Shown here: in pieces, positions 31,801-40,244 of the stretch
Layout of the letters: each line of letters starts with the position of its first letter
Numbering within the stretch: the stretch's first letter is position 1
Assembly: GCF_014058705.1 (NCBI RefSeq)
Contig: NZ_CP059692.1
Location: forward strand, 1,245,001 to 1,309,000
Reading direction: 5' to 3'
From: Aureimonas mangrovi
Lineage (GTDB): Bacteria; Pseudomonadota; Alphaproteobacteria; Rhizobiales; Rhizobiaceae
Length of the DNA stretch: 64,000 nucleotides
Position numbers and translations under genes: made by a program
Notes under the pieces: model-generated
The model's input: the letters and a program-made list of their open reading frames with translations, nothing else
Told to the model about the DNA's origin: nothing
Database searches by the model: none

Positions 31801-32359
31801 GCGTGCCGGTGCGAACGGGCGCATCTACCGGGCCGTCGCGCACAACTACGCCAAGCTTCTCGCCTACAAGGATGAGTACGAGGTGGCGCGTCTTCACACC
31901 GACGAAGCCTTTGCGCGGATGCTGGCGGAGGAGTTCGAGCCTGGCGGCCGTCTCGTCTTCCATCTCGCGCCGCCGATCCTGTCCGGCGAGGATTCCAACG
32001 GCCGGCCGAAGAAGCGCAGCTTCGGGCCGTGGATGATGACGGCGTTCCGCGTCCTCGCCAAGGGAAAGCGCCTGCGCGGCACCGTGCTCGACCCGTTCGG
32101 CTATTTCGCCGAGCGAAAGCGCGAACGCGCTCTGATCGAGGCCTACGAGGCCGATTTCGCGGCCATGCGCGCAGCGGATGCAGGCCGGGCCGATCTCGCG
32201 GCCGAAATCCTGTCGCTGCCCGAGGCGATCCGCGGCTACGGGCCGGTGAAGGCGGCTTCGATCGACAAGGCCGGGAAGCGGCGCGCGGAACTGATGGCGC
32301 TCTTTGCCGAGCGCGGGCGGGTGGAGGCGAAGGCCGAGCCTCTGGTGCCGGCTCAATAG
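28883..32359 (+). CDS. Indolepyruvate:ferredoxin oxidoreductase, fused alpha-beta form
   Basis: A 1158-residue single-chain 2-oxoacid:ferredoxin oxidoreductase. The N-terminal pyrimidine-binding part (about 1-400) contains GTFISGYRGSPLGGYDQ. The TPP-binding part (about 420-620) has CPHNSSTKVPEGSRGLAGIGCH. A ferredoxin-like Cys cluster near 634 (CEGCGDCSVQSNC) follows, then the gamma-type domain starting at GVGGTGVLTIG (about 722) and a C-terminal DUF6537-type region. It oxidatively decarboxylates aryl or branched 2-oxoacids to acyl-CoA with reduced ferredoxin. The start at 28883 follows GGGAGG; GTG at 28880 is an alternative. The neighbouring Lrp gene and leucine operon fit amino-acid catabolism. 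Confidence 0.9.
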   Translation: MAGELDRKYSADEGRVFMSGTQALVRLPMVQMRRDRAAGLNTGTFISGYRGSPLGGYDQQLFKSRAELGKEGIVFQPGINEDLAATAVWGSQQLGLSPGAQKDGVVGIWYGKGPGVDRSGDVFKHANAAGSSAHGGVLVIAGDDHGAKSSTVPHQSDHAFMAAVIPMLYPSSIHEFVEFGLLGIAMSRYSGCWVGMKVIADTVETTASVDLSGEHREFVIPTDFELPAGGLNLRIPDDRWSQDNRLQTYKAYAAIAFARANKVDRVTLDSVDAKLGIIASGKAYEDVRQALRELGVDEDTAHRAGLRLYKVGMPWPLEPEGVREFSVGLEEILVVEERREIIENQIKQQLFNWRADVRPRIIGKFDHHDRPVLSLAEELTVGTAAIVLGERILAMSHLDEEHRVFIEERISHFRALRDRTKALEPPVARTPFYCSGCPHNSSTKVPEGSRGLAGIGCHYMVTWMGRSTDTFSQMGGEGVAWSGIAPFTKETHVFANLGDGTYFHSGQLAIRQSVAAGVNITYKVLYNDAVAMTGGQHVDGNLDPAKITHQLYQEGVRPIVLLSEKPELYQAAMLAPGVTIRHRDDVEAVMAELRGTHGTSAMIYDQTCAAEKRRRRKRGLMEDPDKRVVINPAVCEGCGDCSVQSNCISVEPLETEFGRKRQINQSSCNKDFSCVKGFCPSFVTIEGAKLKKRAPVGGPDAAHIPPPLVPELVQPVNIAITGVGGTGVLTIGAILGMAAHLDGKAPMLLDMAGLAQKGGAVLSHVRIGRTADEVSCPRIVAGSADVLIAADDVVAASKDAATLLSPERTRGVVNTHLTPVAQFVRDPDFDFRRTLVGSTIRRSIGEGSDFVNFTEIAEIVAGDAIATNIMMLGYAWQRGLIPLTLASVTQAIELNGVAVKANLDAFAWGRLAAADPQKVAGIVAPHTGTAKTLVDMTTDELVDQRTAFLTKYQDAALAARYRAMVGEAKALDERAGANGRIYRAVAHNYAKLLAYKDEYEVARLHTDEAFARMLAEEFEPGGRLVFHLAPPILSGEDSNGRPKKRSFGPWMMTAFRVLAKGKRLRGTVLDPFGYFAERKRERALIEAYEADFAAMRAADAGRADLAAEILSLPEAIRGYGPVKAASIDKAGKRRAELMALFAERGRVEAKAEPLVPAQ

Positions 32360-32465
32360 CGGATCGGTTGACGGTGCGTCCCGGCGCTGAGGCGCGTGTG
32401 GGCCGAGACATTTTCACTGCCTCCATCCATATGCCCGTCATCGAGGAACGAGACGGGAGCGAGGA

Positions 32466-33080
32466 ATGGACGGGCAGGAAGCGGATTTCATCCACGTCTT
32501 CGAGCCGGGGCGCGCGGACAAGCCGCCGCTGCTTCTCTTGCACGGCACGGGCGGCGACGAGCGCGATCTTCTGCCGCTCGGCCGCATGGTGGCGCCCAGC
32601 TTCGCGCTGCTGTCGCCGCGCGGCAAGGTGCTCGAGCAAGGAATGCCGCGCTTCTTTCGCCGGCTGGCGGAAGGCGTGTTCGACGAGGCCGACCTTATCC
32701 GGCGCACCGACGACCTCGCGGACTTCGTCGAGGCGGCGTGTGCCGAGCACGGGCTTTCGGCGCCAGTCGCGCTCGGCTTTTCCAACGGGGCCAACATCGC
32801 AGCGGCCATGCTCTACCGCCGGCCTGAAACGCTCGCGGGGGCCGCGCTGATCCGCGCGATGACGCCGTTTGCGCAGGCGCCCGCTGCGCCGCTTGCCGGC
32901 AAGCCGGTGCTGATCCTTTCCGGCGATGCGGACCCGATCCTGCCGGCCGAGAACGCCGCCCGTCTCGCCGCCGCCCTCGAAGGGGCCGGGGCCGCGGTTT
33001 CCCACCACATCCTGCCGGCCGGCCACGGGCTGACGCAGGCCGATCTGAAGCTCACGACGGAGTGGATGACGCGCTGGTGA
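32466..33080 (+). CDS. Carboxylesterase, phospholipase/carboxylesterase family, MhqD-like
   Basis: A 204-residue alpha/beta hydrolase of the small cytoplasmic esterase family. Catalytic residues are visible: Ser106 in GFSNGAN, Asp at about 154-156 in SGDADPI, and His187 in [21 protein letters not shown] forms the oxyanion hole. The start at 32466 follows GAGCGAGGA. It is followed 46 bp later by a VOC dioxygenase. The same pairing occurs in the Bacillus mhqED and mhqNOP quinone-detoxification operons, which suggests a role in electrophile handling. Confidence 0.82.
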   Translation: MDGQEADFIHVFEPGRADKPPLLLLHGTGGDERDLLPLGRMVAPSFALLSPRGKVLEQGMPRFFRRLAEGVFDEADLIRRTDDLADFVEAACAEHGLSAPVALGFSNGANIAAAMLYRRPETLAGAALIRAMTPFAQAPAAPLAGKPVLILSGDADPILPAENAARLAAALEGAGAAVSHHILPAGHGLTQADLKLTTEWMTRW

Positions 33081-33126
33081 AGCACCGCATCCCTTCGCTC
33101 GAACTTTTACGAAAGGACCCGACGCC

Positions 33127-34065
33127 ATGCAACTCACCGGAATCCATCATCTGACCGCCATCACCGCCGACGCGCGGGGCAATCACGACTTCTACACCCG
33201 TGTCCTCGGTCTTCGCATGGTCAAGAAGACGGTCAACCAGGACGACACATCGGCCTATCACCTGTTCTACGCGGACGGCGAAGGCCGGCCCGGCTCCGAC
33301 ATCACCTTCTTCGACTGGCCGGCAGCGCCGGAAAGGCGCGGCACGCACTCCATCGTGCGCACGGCCCTTCGCATCAGCAGAAAGGCAAGCTTCGACTACT
33401 GGGTGGCGCGCCTCAACGAGCACGGCGCTAAGGCGCAGGATGTCGTCACGCGCGATGGGCGCATGACGCTCGACTTCGAGGATTCCGAGGGCCAGCGGCT
33501 TTCGCTCGTCGACGACGGCGGGCAGGGGAGCTTCGCCGTATGGGAGAAGAGCGAGGTTCCGACCGAACACCAGATCCGTGGCCTCGGCCCGATCACCATG
33601 AGCGTACCGGACCTGACCCGCACCAAGGCCGTCCTGACGGATGCGCTCGGCATGCGCGAGGAGCGCACCTATGAGGGTGTGGACGGCGCGCGGACGCACG
33701 TCTTCGCGATGGGCGAGGGTGGTGCCTCGGCGGAGCTGCACGTCGCGGTGGAGCCAGGTCTCGCGCCCTCGCGGCAGGGGGCCGGTGCGGTGCATCACGT
33801 CGCCTTCCGCATTCCGGACGAGGCTTACGACCATTGGGCAGAGCGGCTGGGCCAGTTTCGCCTGCCGTCCAGCGGCCCGGTCGACCGCTTCTACTTCCGC
33901 TCGCTCTACTTCCGCGAGCCGAACGGCATCCTCTTCGAGATCGCGACGGACGGCCCCGGCTTCCACGCCGACGAGCCGATGGAGACGATGGGCGAGGGGC
34001 TCTCGCTGCCGCCTTTCCTGGAACCGCGCCGCGCGGAGATCGAGGCGGGGCTGAAGCCGCTCTGA
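33127..34065 (+). CDS. Ring-cleaving dioxygenase, glyoxalase/VOC family, MhqO-like
   Basis: A 312-residue protein with two VOC modules. The first starts [27 protein letters not shown], and the second has [13 protein letters not shown] followed by [24 protein letters not shown]. The His and Glu ligands expected for a divalent metal are present (IHH, VHH, LFEIA). The family includes MhqE/MhqO, hydroquinone-specific extradiol dioxygenases. Substrate here is unknown. It lies 46 bp after the esterase gene and is probably cotranscribed. The ribosome binding site is the GAAAGGA before 33127. Confidence 0.85.
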   Translation: MQLTGIHHLTAITADARGNHDFYTRVLGLRMVKKTVNQDDTSAYHLFYADGEGRPGSDITFFDWPAAPERRGTHSIVRTALRISRKASFDYWVARLNEHGAKAQDVVTRDGRMTLDFEDSEGQRLSLVDDGGQGSFAVWEKSEVPTEHQIRGLGPITMSVPDLTRTKAVLTDALGMREERTYEGVDGARTHVFAMGEGGASAELHVAVEPGLAPSRQGAGAVHHVAFRIPDEAYDHWAERLGQFRLPSSGPVDRFYFRSLYFREPNGILFEIATDGPGFHADEPMETMGEGLSLPPFLEPRRAEIEAGLKPL

Positions 34066-34126
34066 AGGCCCTCGCTGCTGCCCGGCGCGCGCCCATATAG
34101 GTTCGCACGGACCACCGGAGGCGAGC

Positions 34127-34981
34127 ATGAAGGGCGACGTCGAGCGCGGTAAGCCGATCGGCGAACTGGAAACGGAGAGCGCGTCGCCGCGCTTTGCCGG
34201 CCTGGAAACCTGGCCCACCGGAGAGGTGCTGGCCGCTCTCCTCGGCGGGCAGGCGCAGGCGATGAGCGCCGTGGCCGCCGCACTCCCGCAGATCGAGGCG
34301 GCCGTCGAGGCGGCGGCACCTCGTCTCGTGACCGGCGGGCGGCTCGTCTATGTCGGCTCCGGCACCTCCGGCCGGCTCGGTCTTCTCGACGCGGTCGAAC
34401 TGACGCCGACCTTCGGCTGGCCGCGCGAGCGAGCCGTGGCGATCCTCGCGGGCGGCTCGGCCGGGCTTTCCGCCGCCCTGGAGGGCGCCGAGGATGACGA
34501 TGCGGCCGGCGCAACGGCGATCGACGAGGCCGGCATCGGTCAGAACGACGTTCTGATCGCGATCGCGGCGAGCGGACGCACGCCCTTCACCGCCGCCGCC
34601 GCCCGCCGCGCGAGGGAGCGCGGCGCCCTCGTCGTCGCGCTCGCCAACAATCCCGGCGCACCGCTTTTCTCGGAGGCCGGGTTTCCGGTTCTGCTGCGCA
34701 CGGGGGCGGAGGTCGTCGCCGGCTCGACGCGTCTCGGTGCGGGCACCGCGCAGAAGATCGCGCTCAACCTCTTCTCGACGGCCCTGATGGTCACGCTCGG
34801 CCGGGTCTCTGGAGGGCGCATGGTTTCGATGAGGGCGACGAACGAAAAGCTGCGCCAGCGCGCCGGTGCGATGCTCGTGGCGATGACGGGTTGCGCGCCG
34901 CAGGACGCGGAGAACGCACTGGCCGAATGTGGCTACGACATCGCGACCGCGCTTCACGTCGTGCGGAGCGATACACCTTAA
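34127..34981 (+). CDS. murQ: N-acetylmuramic acid 6-phosphate etherase
   Basis: A 284-residue SIS-domain enzyme. GSGTSGRLGLLDAVELTPTFG contains the sugar-phosphate loop and the first catalytic Glu, and ALEGAEDD contains the second. SSRFAGLETWP-like opening text (SPRFAGLETWPTGEVL) is the MurQ N-terminus. It removes lactate from MurNAc-6-phosphate to give GlcNAc-6-phosphate in recycling of cell wall sugars. No anmK, nagZ or phosphotransferase gene is near it. The protein is slightly short at the C-terminus compared with the usual 298-300 residues. Confidence 0.92.
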   Translation: MKGDVERGKPIGELETESASPRFAGLETWPTGEVLAALLGGQAQAMSAVAAALPQIEAAVEAAAPRLVTGGRLVYVGSGTSGRLGLLDAVELTPTFGWPRERAVAILAGGSAGLSAALEGAEDDDAAGATAIDEAGIGQNDVLIAIAASGRTPFTAAAARRARERGALVVALANNPGAPLFSEAGFPVLLRTGAEVVAGSTRLGAGTAQKIALNLFSTALMVTLGRVSGGRMVSMRATNEKLRQRAGAMLVAMTGCAPQDAENALAECGYDIATALHVVRSDTP

Positions 34982-35193
34982 CTGCGTGGCGCTGTGGCAA
35001 CACCTGGCCTGCGCCTGTCTCTCTCCACCGAGCACGATCCCGAGAAAAGCCGTGCTCTCACTATGCTTTAGCCGGGCGGCCCCTATGCTTTCCCGATGTG
35101 CGCCTCAAGGGCAACGGCAGATTCGAGCCATGATGGCCGTCGGCCGTTGGCCGCGGGGAAGTCTGCCCATCGTCGCTCTCAAGAGGAACAGCC

Positions 35194-35949
35194 ATGGACC
35201 AGGTCGTTCTGCCCTTCTGCGGCGCCGCCCCCCTGCCGTCCGAACTGTGGACACGCTGGACGCTCGATCCCGTGCTGCTGGGGCTGCTGGCGTTCCTGCC
35301 GGCGGGCTACCATCTGGCGCTTCGCCAGGCGCCGGCCTCCGGAAGGACCGGGCGCGAGAGGCTGTTTTTCTGGCTCGGCTGGGCGACGCTCGTCGTCGCC
35401 TTTGTCTCACCGCTCTGCGCGCTTTCGGCTGCGCTCTTCTCCGCGCGTGTCGCGCATCACGTCCTGCTCGTCGCGGTCGCGGCACCTTTCTTCGCGCTTG
35501 CCAATCCGTGGCGCGAGACGCGCCCGCTGCCCTGGCCGGGCCTCTGGCTCCTCGTCCATGCGGTCGCGCTCTGGTTCTGGCACGCACCCGTCCCCTACGA
35601 TGCGGCGTTGCGCTCGGACACGCTCTACTGGCTGATGCAGGGAAGCCTCCTCCTCACCGCGCTGGGCTTCTGGTCGTCCATCCTCTCCACGCGCGAGGCC
35701 GCCGTCACGGCGCCCTTGATGCTCCTTGCGGCGATGATGCAGATGGGGCTCCTGGGCGCGCTCATCACTTTCGCGCCGCGCCCGCTTTATGTGGCGCACT
35801 TCCTCTCACCTGAGCCGTTCGGCCTGACCGCGCTCTCCGACCAGCAGCTCGCTGGCCTCATCATGTGGGCGCCGGGTGCGCTGCCCTATCTCGTCGCCGC
35901 ACTCGCGGTGGCTGCGGCCGCGCTGCGCAAGCCGCTGACCGCGAACTGA
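35194..35949 (+). CDS. ctaG: Cytochrome c oxidase assembly factor CtaG (Caa3-type)
   Basis: A 251-residue membrane protein with about seven membrane segments, of the CtaG_Cox family found with caa3 and other alternative oxidases (not the Cox11 family of the same symbol). Conserved features are RVAHHVLLVAVAAPFFALA, WFWHAPVPYDAAL and the C-terminal DQQLAGLIMWAPGALPYL. It is thought to help insert copper into the CuA or CuB centre. The start follows AAGAGGA. It opens the oxidase cluster and is 13 bp from the CopD-like gene. Confidence 0.85.
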   Translation: MDQVVLPFCGAAPLPSELWTRWTLDPVLLGLLAFLPAGYHLALRQAPASGRTGRERLFFWLGWATLVVAFVSPLCALSAALFSARVAHHVLLVAVAAPFFALANPWRETRPLPWPGLWLLVHAVALWFWHAPVPYDAALRSDTLYWLMQGSLLLTALGFWSSILSTREAAVTAPLMLLAAMMQMGLLGALITFAPRPLYVAHFLSPEPFGLTALSDQQLAGLIMWAPGALPYLVAALAVAAAALRKPLTAN

Positions 35950-35962
35950 ACGGGCGCCCGGC

Positions 35963-36484
35963 GTGATCATCTGGCTTAAAAGCGCTCACATCCTGGCCCT
36001 GTGCGTGTGGTGCGCGGGGCTCATCACACTGCCCCTGATGCTGGCTCGCCGCGAGGTGGGGCTCGTGGGCCGGCCGCTCTATCACCTGCAACTGACGACG
36101 CGCTTCGTCTTCGTCACGCTCGTCTCGCCTGCCGCCTTCATCGCCATCGGCACCGGTACGGCGCTGATTTTTGCGCGCGAAACCTTCACCTTCTGGTTCG
36201 CGATCAAGCTCCTGCTCGTCGGGATTCTAGCCAAGCTACACATCCGCACCGGAGCGCATGTCGTTGAGGTTTTCAAGGAAGACGGCCACTACGCCCTGTG
36301 GCGCGCCGCCCTGAGCGTTTCGCTCGCCGCCCTTGTGACGACCCTGATCCTCATCTTCGTCCTCGCCAAGCCGACCATGGCCGAACTCGGCATTCCCGCC
36401 GACCTCGTCGAGCCCGGCGGGCTTGGCCGCTGGCTCGGCTTCGACGTTCAACCGTCCTCCGAAATGACGATTCCCACGCCATGA
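35963..36484 (+). CDS. CopD-family membrane protein
   Basis: A 173-residue protein with four predicted membrane helices and a GTG start. The N-terminus IIWLKSAHILALCVWCAGLITLPLML has the conserved His and Cys/Trp pattern of CopD/DUF2269-like proteins near oxidase clusters. It may bind heme or copper and assist the oxidase. The context (between ctaG and subunit II genes) supports a biogenesis role. The last 37 bp overlap the 3' end of the oppositely oriented DUF2231 gene. Confidence 0.72.
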   Translation: MIIWLKSAHILALCVWCAGLITLPLMLARREVGLVGRPLYHLQLTTRFVFVTLVSPAAFIAIGTGTALIFARETFTFWFAIKLLLVGILAKLHIRTGAHVVEVFKEDGHYALWRAALSVSLAALVTTLILIFVLAKPTMAELGIPADLVEPGGLGRWLGFDVQPSSEMTIPTP

Positions 36485-36951
36485 TCGAAGACGAGCTTGC
36501 CGCCGTACCAGCCCGCAAGGCCCGTGACGCCCGCCGCGACGACCGACAGGAACAGCCCGAGCGGCAGAACCTGCGCCGGATCGATCAGGCGCACGCCCCA
36601 GTTGGCGCCGGCGATCGAGATCAGCGTCATGGCGGCTACGGCATGCGTCCAGCTCGCGGCGCGCACGCGGATGCCCTTCACGAGGATGAGCTCCGCGGTG
36701 CCGACCGCGCCCGCCGCAACGCCGGAGATGAAGGCGAGGCCCGCCGTCCACACGCCGGCGCGCAGGAAGAACGCATCGCCGCCGAACCAGTAGGCGAGGT
36801 CGCAGCCGAGCGTGGCGATCACGAGAACGATGGGGAAATGGACGCTCATGGCATGCAGCGGATGACCGGCGACCGCCACGGCCGACTGGACGTCGTGCTG
36901 CGCGATGTCGGCGATCACCGGGTTGGGATTGTCGGTCTTGATGTCGGACAT
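36448..36951 (-). CDS. DUF2231-family membrane protein
   Basis: A 167-residue protein with four predicted helices. AVAGHPLHAMSVHFPIVLVIATLGCDLAYW is the DUF2231 signature, with His residues on the first helix that could bind heme. The gene is on the opposite strand to the oxidase genes, tucked between the CopD-like gene and subunit II. Its 5' end is 15 bp from the chosen subunit II start, so promoters on both strands must overlap genes. The function of the family is not established; association with respiratory clusters is frequent. Confidence 0.82.
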   Translation of the reverse strand: MSDIKTDNPNPVIADIAQHDVQSAVAVAGHPLHAMSVHFPIVLVIATLGCDLAYWFGGDAFFLRAGVWTAGLAFISGVAAGAVGTAELILVKGIRVRAASWTHAVAAMTLISIAGANWGVRLIDPAQVLPLGLFLSVVAAGVTGLAGWYGGKLVFDHGVGIVISEDG

Positions 36952-36966
36952 GGCGCGCGATCCCTC

Positions 36967-37689
36967 GTGGTTCAGCGCAACCTATCGCGGCCGCTCCTCT
37001 TTGGAAGCCTCGGCCTCGCGGCCGTGAATCTTGCCGGTTGTGCCGGTCCTCTTTCGACGCTCGATCCGGCGGGCCCGGCAGCGGCCTCGATCGCCGAGAT
37101 CTGGTGGGTGATGCTGGCCGGCGCCGCCGTCCTCTTCGCTTTCGTGATGGGGCTCTTCGCGCTCGCCTTCCTCAAGCCCGGCTGGCGCTGGCGCGAGAGC
37201 GCAGGGCGCAACTGGATGCTCTATGGCGGGCTCGTCATGCCGGTGATGGTCCTGGCGGCGCTCCTCGTCTTTGCGCTGACGCGTGGCGAGGGTCTGCTCG
37301 CCCATCCGCGCAGCGAGGGGCTGGTGCGCGTTTCGGCGGAGGGCCAGCGCTGGCAGTGGGTGTTCCGCTACCCCGGGACCGCCTTCGAGGGGGAGACGCG
37401 TGACGTCCTCCACGTCCCGGCCGGGCGGCCGGTGGACGTCGAGATCGTCTCCGCGGACGTCATCCATTCCTTCTGGGTGCCGCGTCTCGGCGGCAAGATG
37501 GACGCCATTCCCGGGCACACCAACACGCTGCGCATCGAGGCCGACGAAGAGGGCACATATGGCGGCATCTGCTCGGAATATTGCGGTTTCGGGCACGCCG
37601 TCATGAACTTCTCGGTGATCGCACACGCGCCCGAGGCATACGAAGCGTTGCTGGCCACCGGCTTCGAGACGGCGGAGGGCGGACAGTGA
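36967..37689 (+). CDS. coxB: Cytochrome c oxidase subunit II (lipoprotein type)
   Basis: A 240-residue protein starting at GTG 36967 with a lipoprotein signal whose lipobox is NLAGC (Cys25). Two membrane helices follow (WWVMLAGAAVLFAFVMGLFAL and LYGGLVMPVMVLAALLVFAL). The CuA site is complete: His in IHSFWVP and the CSEYCGFGHAVM cluster with two Cys, Glu, His and Met. No cytochrome c domain is attached, so it is not a caa3 subunit II. It accepts electrons from cytochrome c. The start codon is inferred, since no ATG is available in this frame before the lipobox. Confidence 0.88.
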   Translation: MVQRNLSRPLLFGSLGLAAVNLAGCAGPLSTLDPAGPAAASIAEIWWVMLAGAAVLFAFVMGLFALAFLKPGWRWRESAGRNWMLYGGLVMPVMVLAALLVFALTRGEGLLAHPRSEGLVRVSAEGQRWQWVFRYPGTAFEGETRDVLHVPAGRPVDVEIVSADVIHSFWVPRLGGKMDAIPGHTNTLRIEADEEGTYGGICSEYCGFGHAVMNFSVIAHAPEAYEALLATGFETAEGGQ

Positions 37690-40244
37690 GCGAGATGGAC
37701 CTTCCCGGCCGGATCCCGACCACCGCGCCGCCGCCGCGCCCGGATCCGATCGCCCTGCACCGCGAGCTGCACGAGATCTGGAAGACCGACAAGGGTTTCG
37801 GGCGGCTCGCCGCCGTCAACCACACGATCATCGGCCGCCGCTTCATCGTCGCCGCCTTCGTGTTCTTCGCGATCGGCGGCATTCTCTCGATGCTGATCCG
37901 CGCGCAGCTCGCGACGCCCGGAAGCGCGTTCCTCGGGCCGGACGTCTACAACCAGATCTTCACCATGCACGGCACGGTGATGATGTTCCTCTTCGCGATT
38001 CCGATGTTCGAGGGCATCGCGATCTATCTCCTGCCCAAGCTCCTTGGCGCACGCGATCTCGCCTTCCCGCGGCTCACGGCCTACGGCTTCTGGTGCTATG
38101 TCTTCGGCGGCTCGATCCTGATCGTCGCGCTTCTGGCGGGCGTCGCGCCGGACAGCGGCTGGTTCATGTACACCCCGCTGTCCTCGCGGGTGTTCTCGCC
38201 CGGCATCAATTCGGACGTCTGGCTCCTCGGAATCACCTTCGTGGAGATTTCGGCGGTGGCCGCGGCGGTGGAAATTGTCGTCACCATCCTGACGGTTCGC
38301 GCGCCCGGCATGTCACTCGACAAGATGCCGCTCCTGGCGTGGTACATCCTTGTCACTGCCGGGATGATGGTCGTCGGCTTCCCGCCTCTGATCCTCGGCT
38401 CGATCCTGCTCGAGGTCGAGCGCGCCTTCGACCTGCCGTTCTTCGATCCGTTGCGCGGCGGGGATTCGCTGCTGTGGCAGCATCTTTTCTGGCTGTTCGG
38501 CCACCCGGAGGTCTACATCATCTTCCTGCCCGCGGCGGGGCTGCTCTCGACCATGATCCCGGCGCTCGCGAGGCGCGAGATCGTGGGCTACACATGGATC
38601 GTCGTCGCGGTCATCGCGGTCGGGTTCCTCTCCTTCGGACTGTGGGTCCACCACATGTTCACGGTGGGCATCCCGCATCTGGCACTCGCCTTCTTCTCCG
38701 CAGCCAGCGCGATGGTCGCGATCCCGACGGCGGTGCAGATCTTCGCCTGGCTCGCGACGCTCCTCGACGGGCGGCCGCGTCTGTCGCTGCCGATGCTCTA
38801 CATCTTCGGCTTCTTCTTCATCTTCGTCCTCGGCGGGCTGACCGGCGTCATGGTCGCGGTGGTGCCGTTCGACTGGCAGGTCCACGACACGCATTTCGTG
38901 GTGGCTCATCTGCACTACGTCCTTGTCGGCGGCTTCGTCTTCCCGATGCTGGCTGCGGCCTATTACTGGATGCCGCACATGACCGGGCGCGCGTCCTCGT
39001 TCGGGCTCGGTCACACGGCCTTTTGGCTGATCTTCGTCGGCTTCAACCTGACGTTCTTCATGATGCACCTGACGGGGCTGCGCGGCATGCCCCGGCGCAT
39101 CGACACCTACCCGGCGGAGGCCGGCTGGACTATGCTGAACCTCCTGTCGTCCGTCGGCGGCTTTCTGATGACGATGGGCTTCGTCCTTTTCGTTGTCGAC
39201 ATGGTGGTGCAGATCCGTTTCGCGCGCCGCGCGCCGCGCAATCCGTGGGAGGCGAAGACGCTGGAATGGGCGATGCCGACGCCGCCGCCCTCCTACGCCT
39301 TCGCCTCGCTGCCGCATGTGCAATCGCGCGAACCGCTGCGCGAAGCGCATGATCTCGGCCGCCGGCTCGCGGCCGGGGAGGGCTATCTGGCGACACCGCG
39401 CAACGGCTGGCAGGAGACGCTGGGCGTCCACCCGGTCACCGGAGAGATCGAGCGCATTCTCGTGCTGCCGCGGCGCACCTTCCTGCCGCTCTGGACGGCG
39501 CTCGCCACTTCGACGATCTTCCTGACGCTGCTCTTCGGCCTTTACGCGCTGACGCCGATCGGCTTCCTCGTCACGCTCGGCTTCCTCCTCTCGTGGACGC
39601 GCAGCGAGGGGCAGCGCGTCGACTACGGCTTTCTGCCGATCGGACGCGGGCGCAGCGCCAAGGTCGCGGCCGAGACGAACGGCTCTCCGCCTGTCTGGGC
39701 GATGGGAGTGACGCTGATCGCCAATGCCGCTCTCTTCGCCTCGCTGATCTTCGGGGTCCTGTTCCTTTGGCTGGTCGCGCCCGCCTGGCCGCCGCCGGAG
39801 ATGATGACGAGCGGGCGCCTGCTGCTCGTCGGCCTGGGTCTCGCCGCACTCTTTTCGGCGAGCGCGGGACGTCACGCGGAGGCCCTGAACCGGGCCGGCT
39901 CGCCGCGCCGGACCGTTTCGCTGATAGGAGCGATCGTCGGGCAGTGTGTCGCGCTGGCGGTGCTCGCGATCGTCATCGCCTATCATTTGCCGGACCCGAC
40001 GGCGCACGCCTATGGCGCATCCACTCTGGCGCTTCTCGCCTACGCTGCGATGCAGGCCTTCGTCGGCCTCCTCCTCGCCGGGCTTTCGCTCCAGCGCTGC
40101 CGGTCCGGCAAGGTCGCCGACACGCGCGGGGCGATGATGACGATCGGGCGCTTCTGGTACGACTACACGGCCCTCACAACGCTGATCGTCGTCGCTCTGG
40201 TCATCGTCCTGCCGATGCTGGTGCGCATGGGGCCCGGCGCATGA
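37686..40244 (+). CDS. Cytochrome c oxidase subunit I fused to subunit III
   Basis: An 852-residue protein. Residues 1 to about 545 are heme-copper oxidase subunit I: MHGTVMMF heme ligand, GHPEVYIIFLPAAG with the CuB His, the cross-linked Tyr and the A1-type Glu, WVHHMFTVG, and HDTHFVVAHLHYVL. Residues about 600-852 have five hydrophobic helices resembling subunit III (TLIANAALFASLIFG, RHAEALNRAG, FWYDYTALTT). The usual Ser-Glu of subunit III helix III and the YWHFVD end motif are changed. GTG 37686 overlaps the coxB stop (GTGA); ATG 37695 is an alternative. It reduces oxygen to water and pumps protons in the inner membrane. Confidence 0.9.
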   Translation: MSEMDLPGRIPTTAPPPRPDPIALHRELHEIWKTDKGFGRLAAVNHTIIGRRFIVAAFVFFAIGGILSMLIRAQLATPGSAFLGPDVYNQIFTMHGTVMMFLFAIPMFEGIAIYLLPKLLGARDLAFPRLTAYGFWCYVFGGSILIVALLAGVAPDSGWFMYTPLSSRVFSPGINSDVWLLGITFVEISAVAAAVEIVVTILTVRAPGMSLDKMPLLAWYILVTAGMMVVGFPPLILGSILLEVERAFDLPFFDPLRGGDSLLWQHLFWLFGHPEVYIIFLPAAGLLSTMIPALARREIVGYTWIVVAVIAVGFLSFGLWVHHMFTVGIPHLALAFFSAASAMVAIPTAVQIFAWLATLLDGRPRLSLPMLYIFGFFFIFVLGGLTGVMVAVVPFDWQVHDTHFVVAHLHYVLVGGFVFPMLAAAYYWMPHMTGRASSFGLGHTAFWLIFVGFNLTFFMMHLTGLRGMPRRIDTYPAEAGWTMLNLLSSVGGFLMTMGFVLFVVDMVVQIRFARRAPRNPWEAKTLEWAMPTPPPSYAFASLPHVQSREPLREAHDLGRRLAAGEGYLATPRNGWQETLGVHPVTGEIERILVLPRRTFLPLWTALATSTIFLTLLFGLYALTPIGFLVTLGFLLSWTRSEGQRVDYGFLPIGRGRSAKVAAETNGSPPVWAMGVTLIANAALFASLIFGVLFLWLVAPAWPPPEMMTSGRLLLVGLGLAALFSASAGRHAEALNRAGSPRRTVSLIGAIVGQCVALAVLAIVIAYHLPDPTAHAYGASTLALLAYAAMQAFVGLLLAGLSLQRCRSGKVADTRGAMMTIGRFWYDYTALTTLIVVALVIVLPMLVRMGPGA

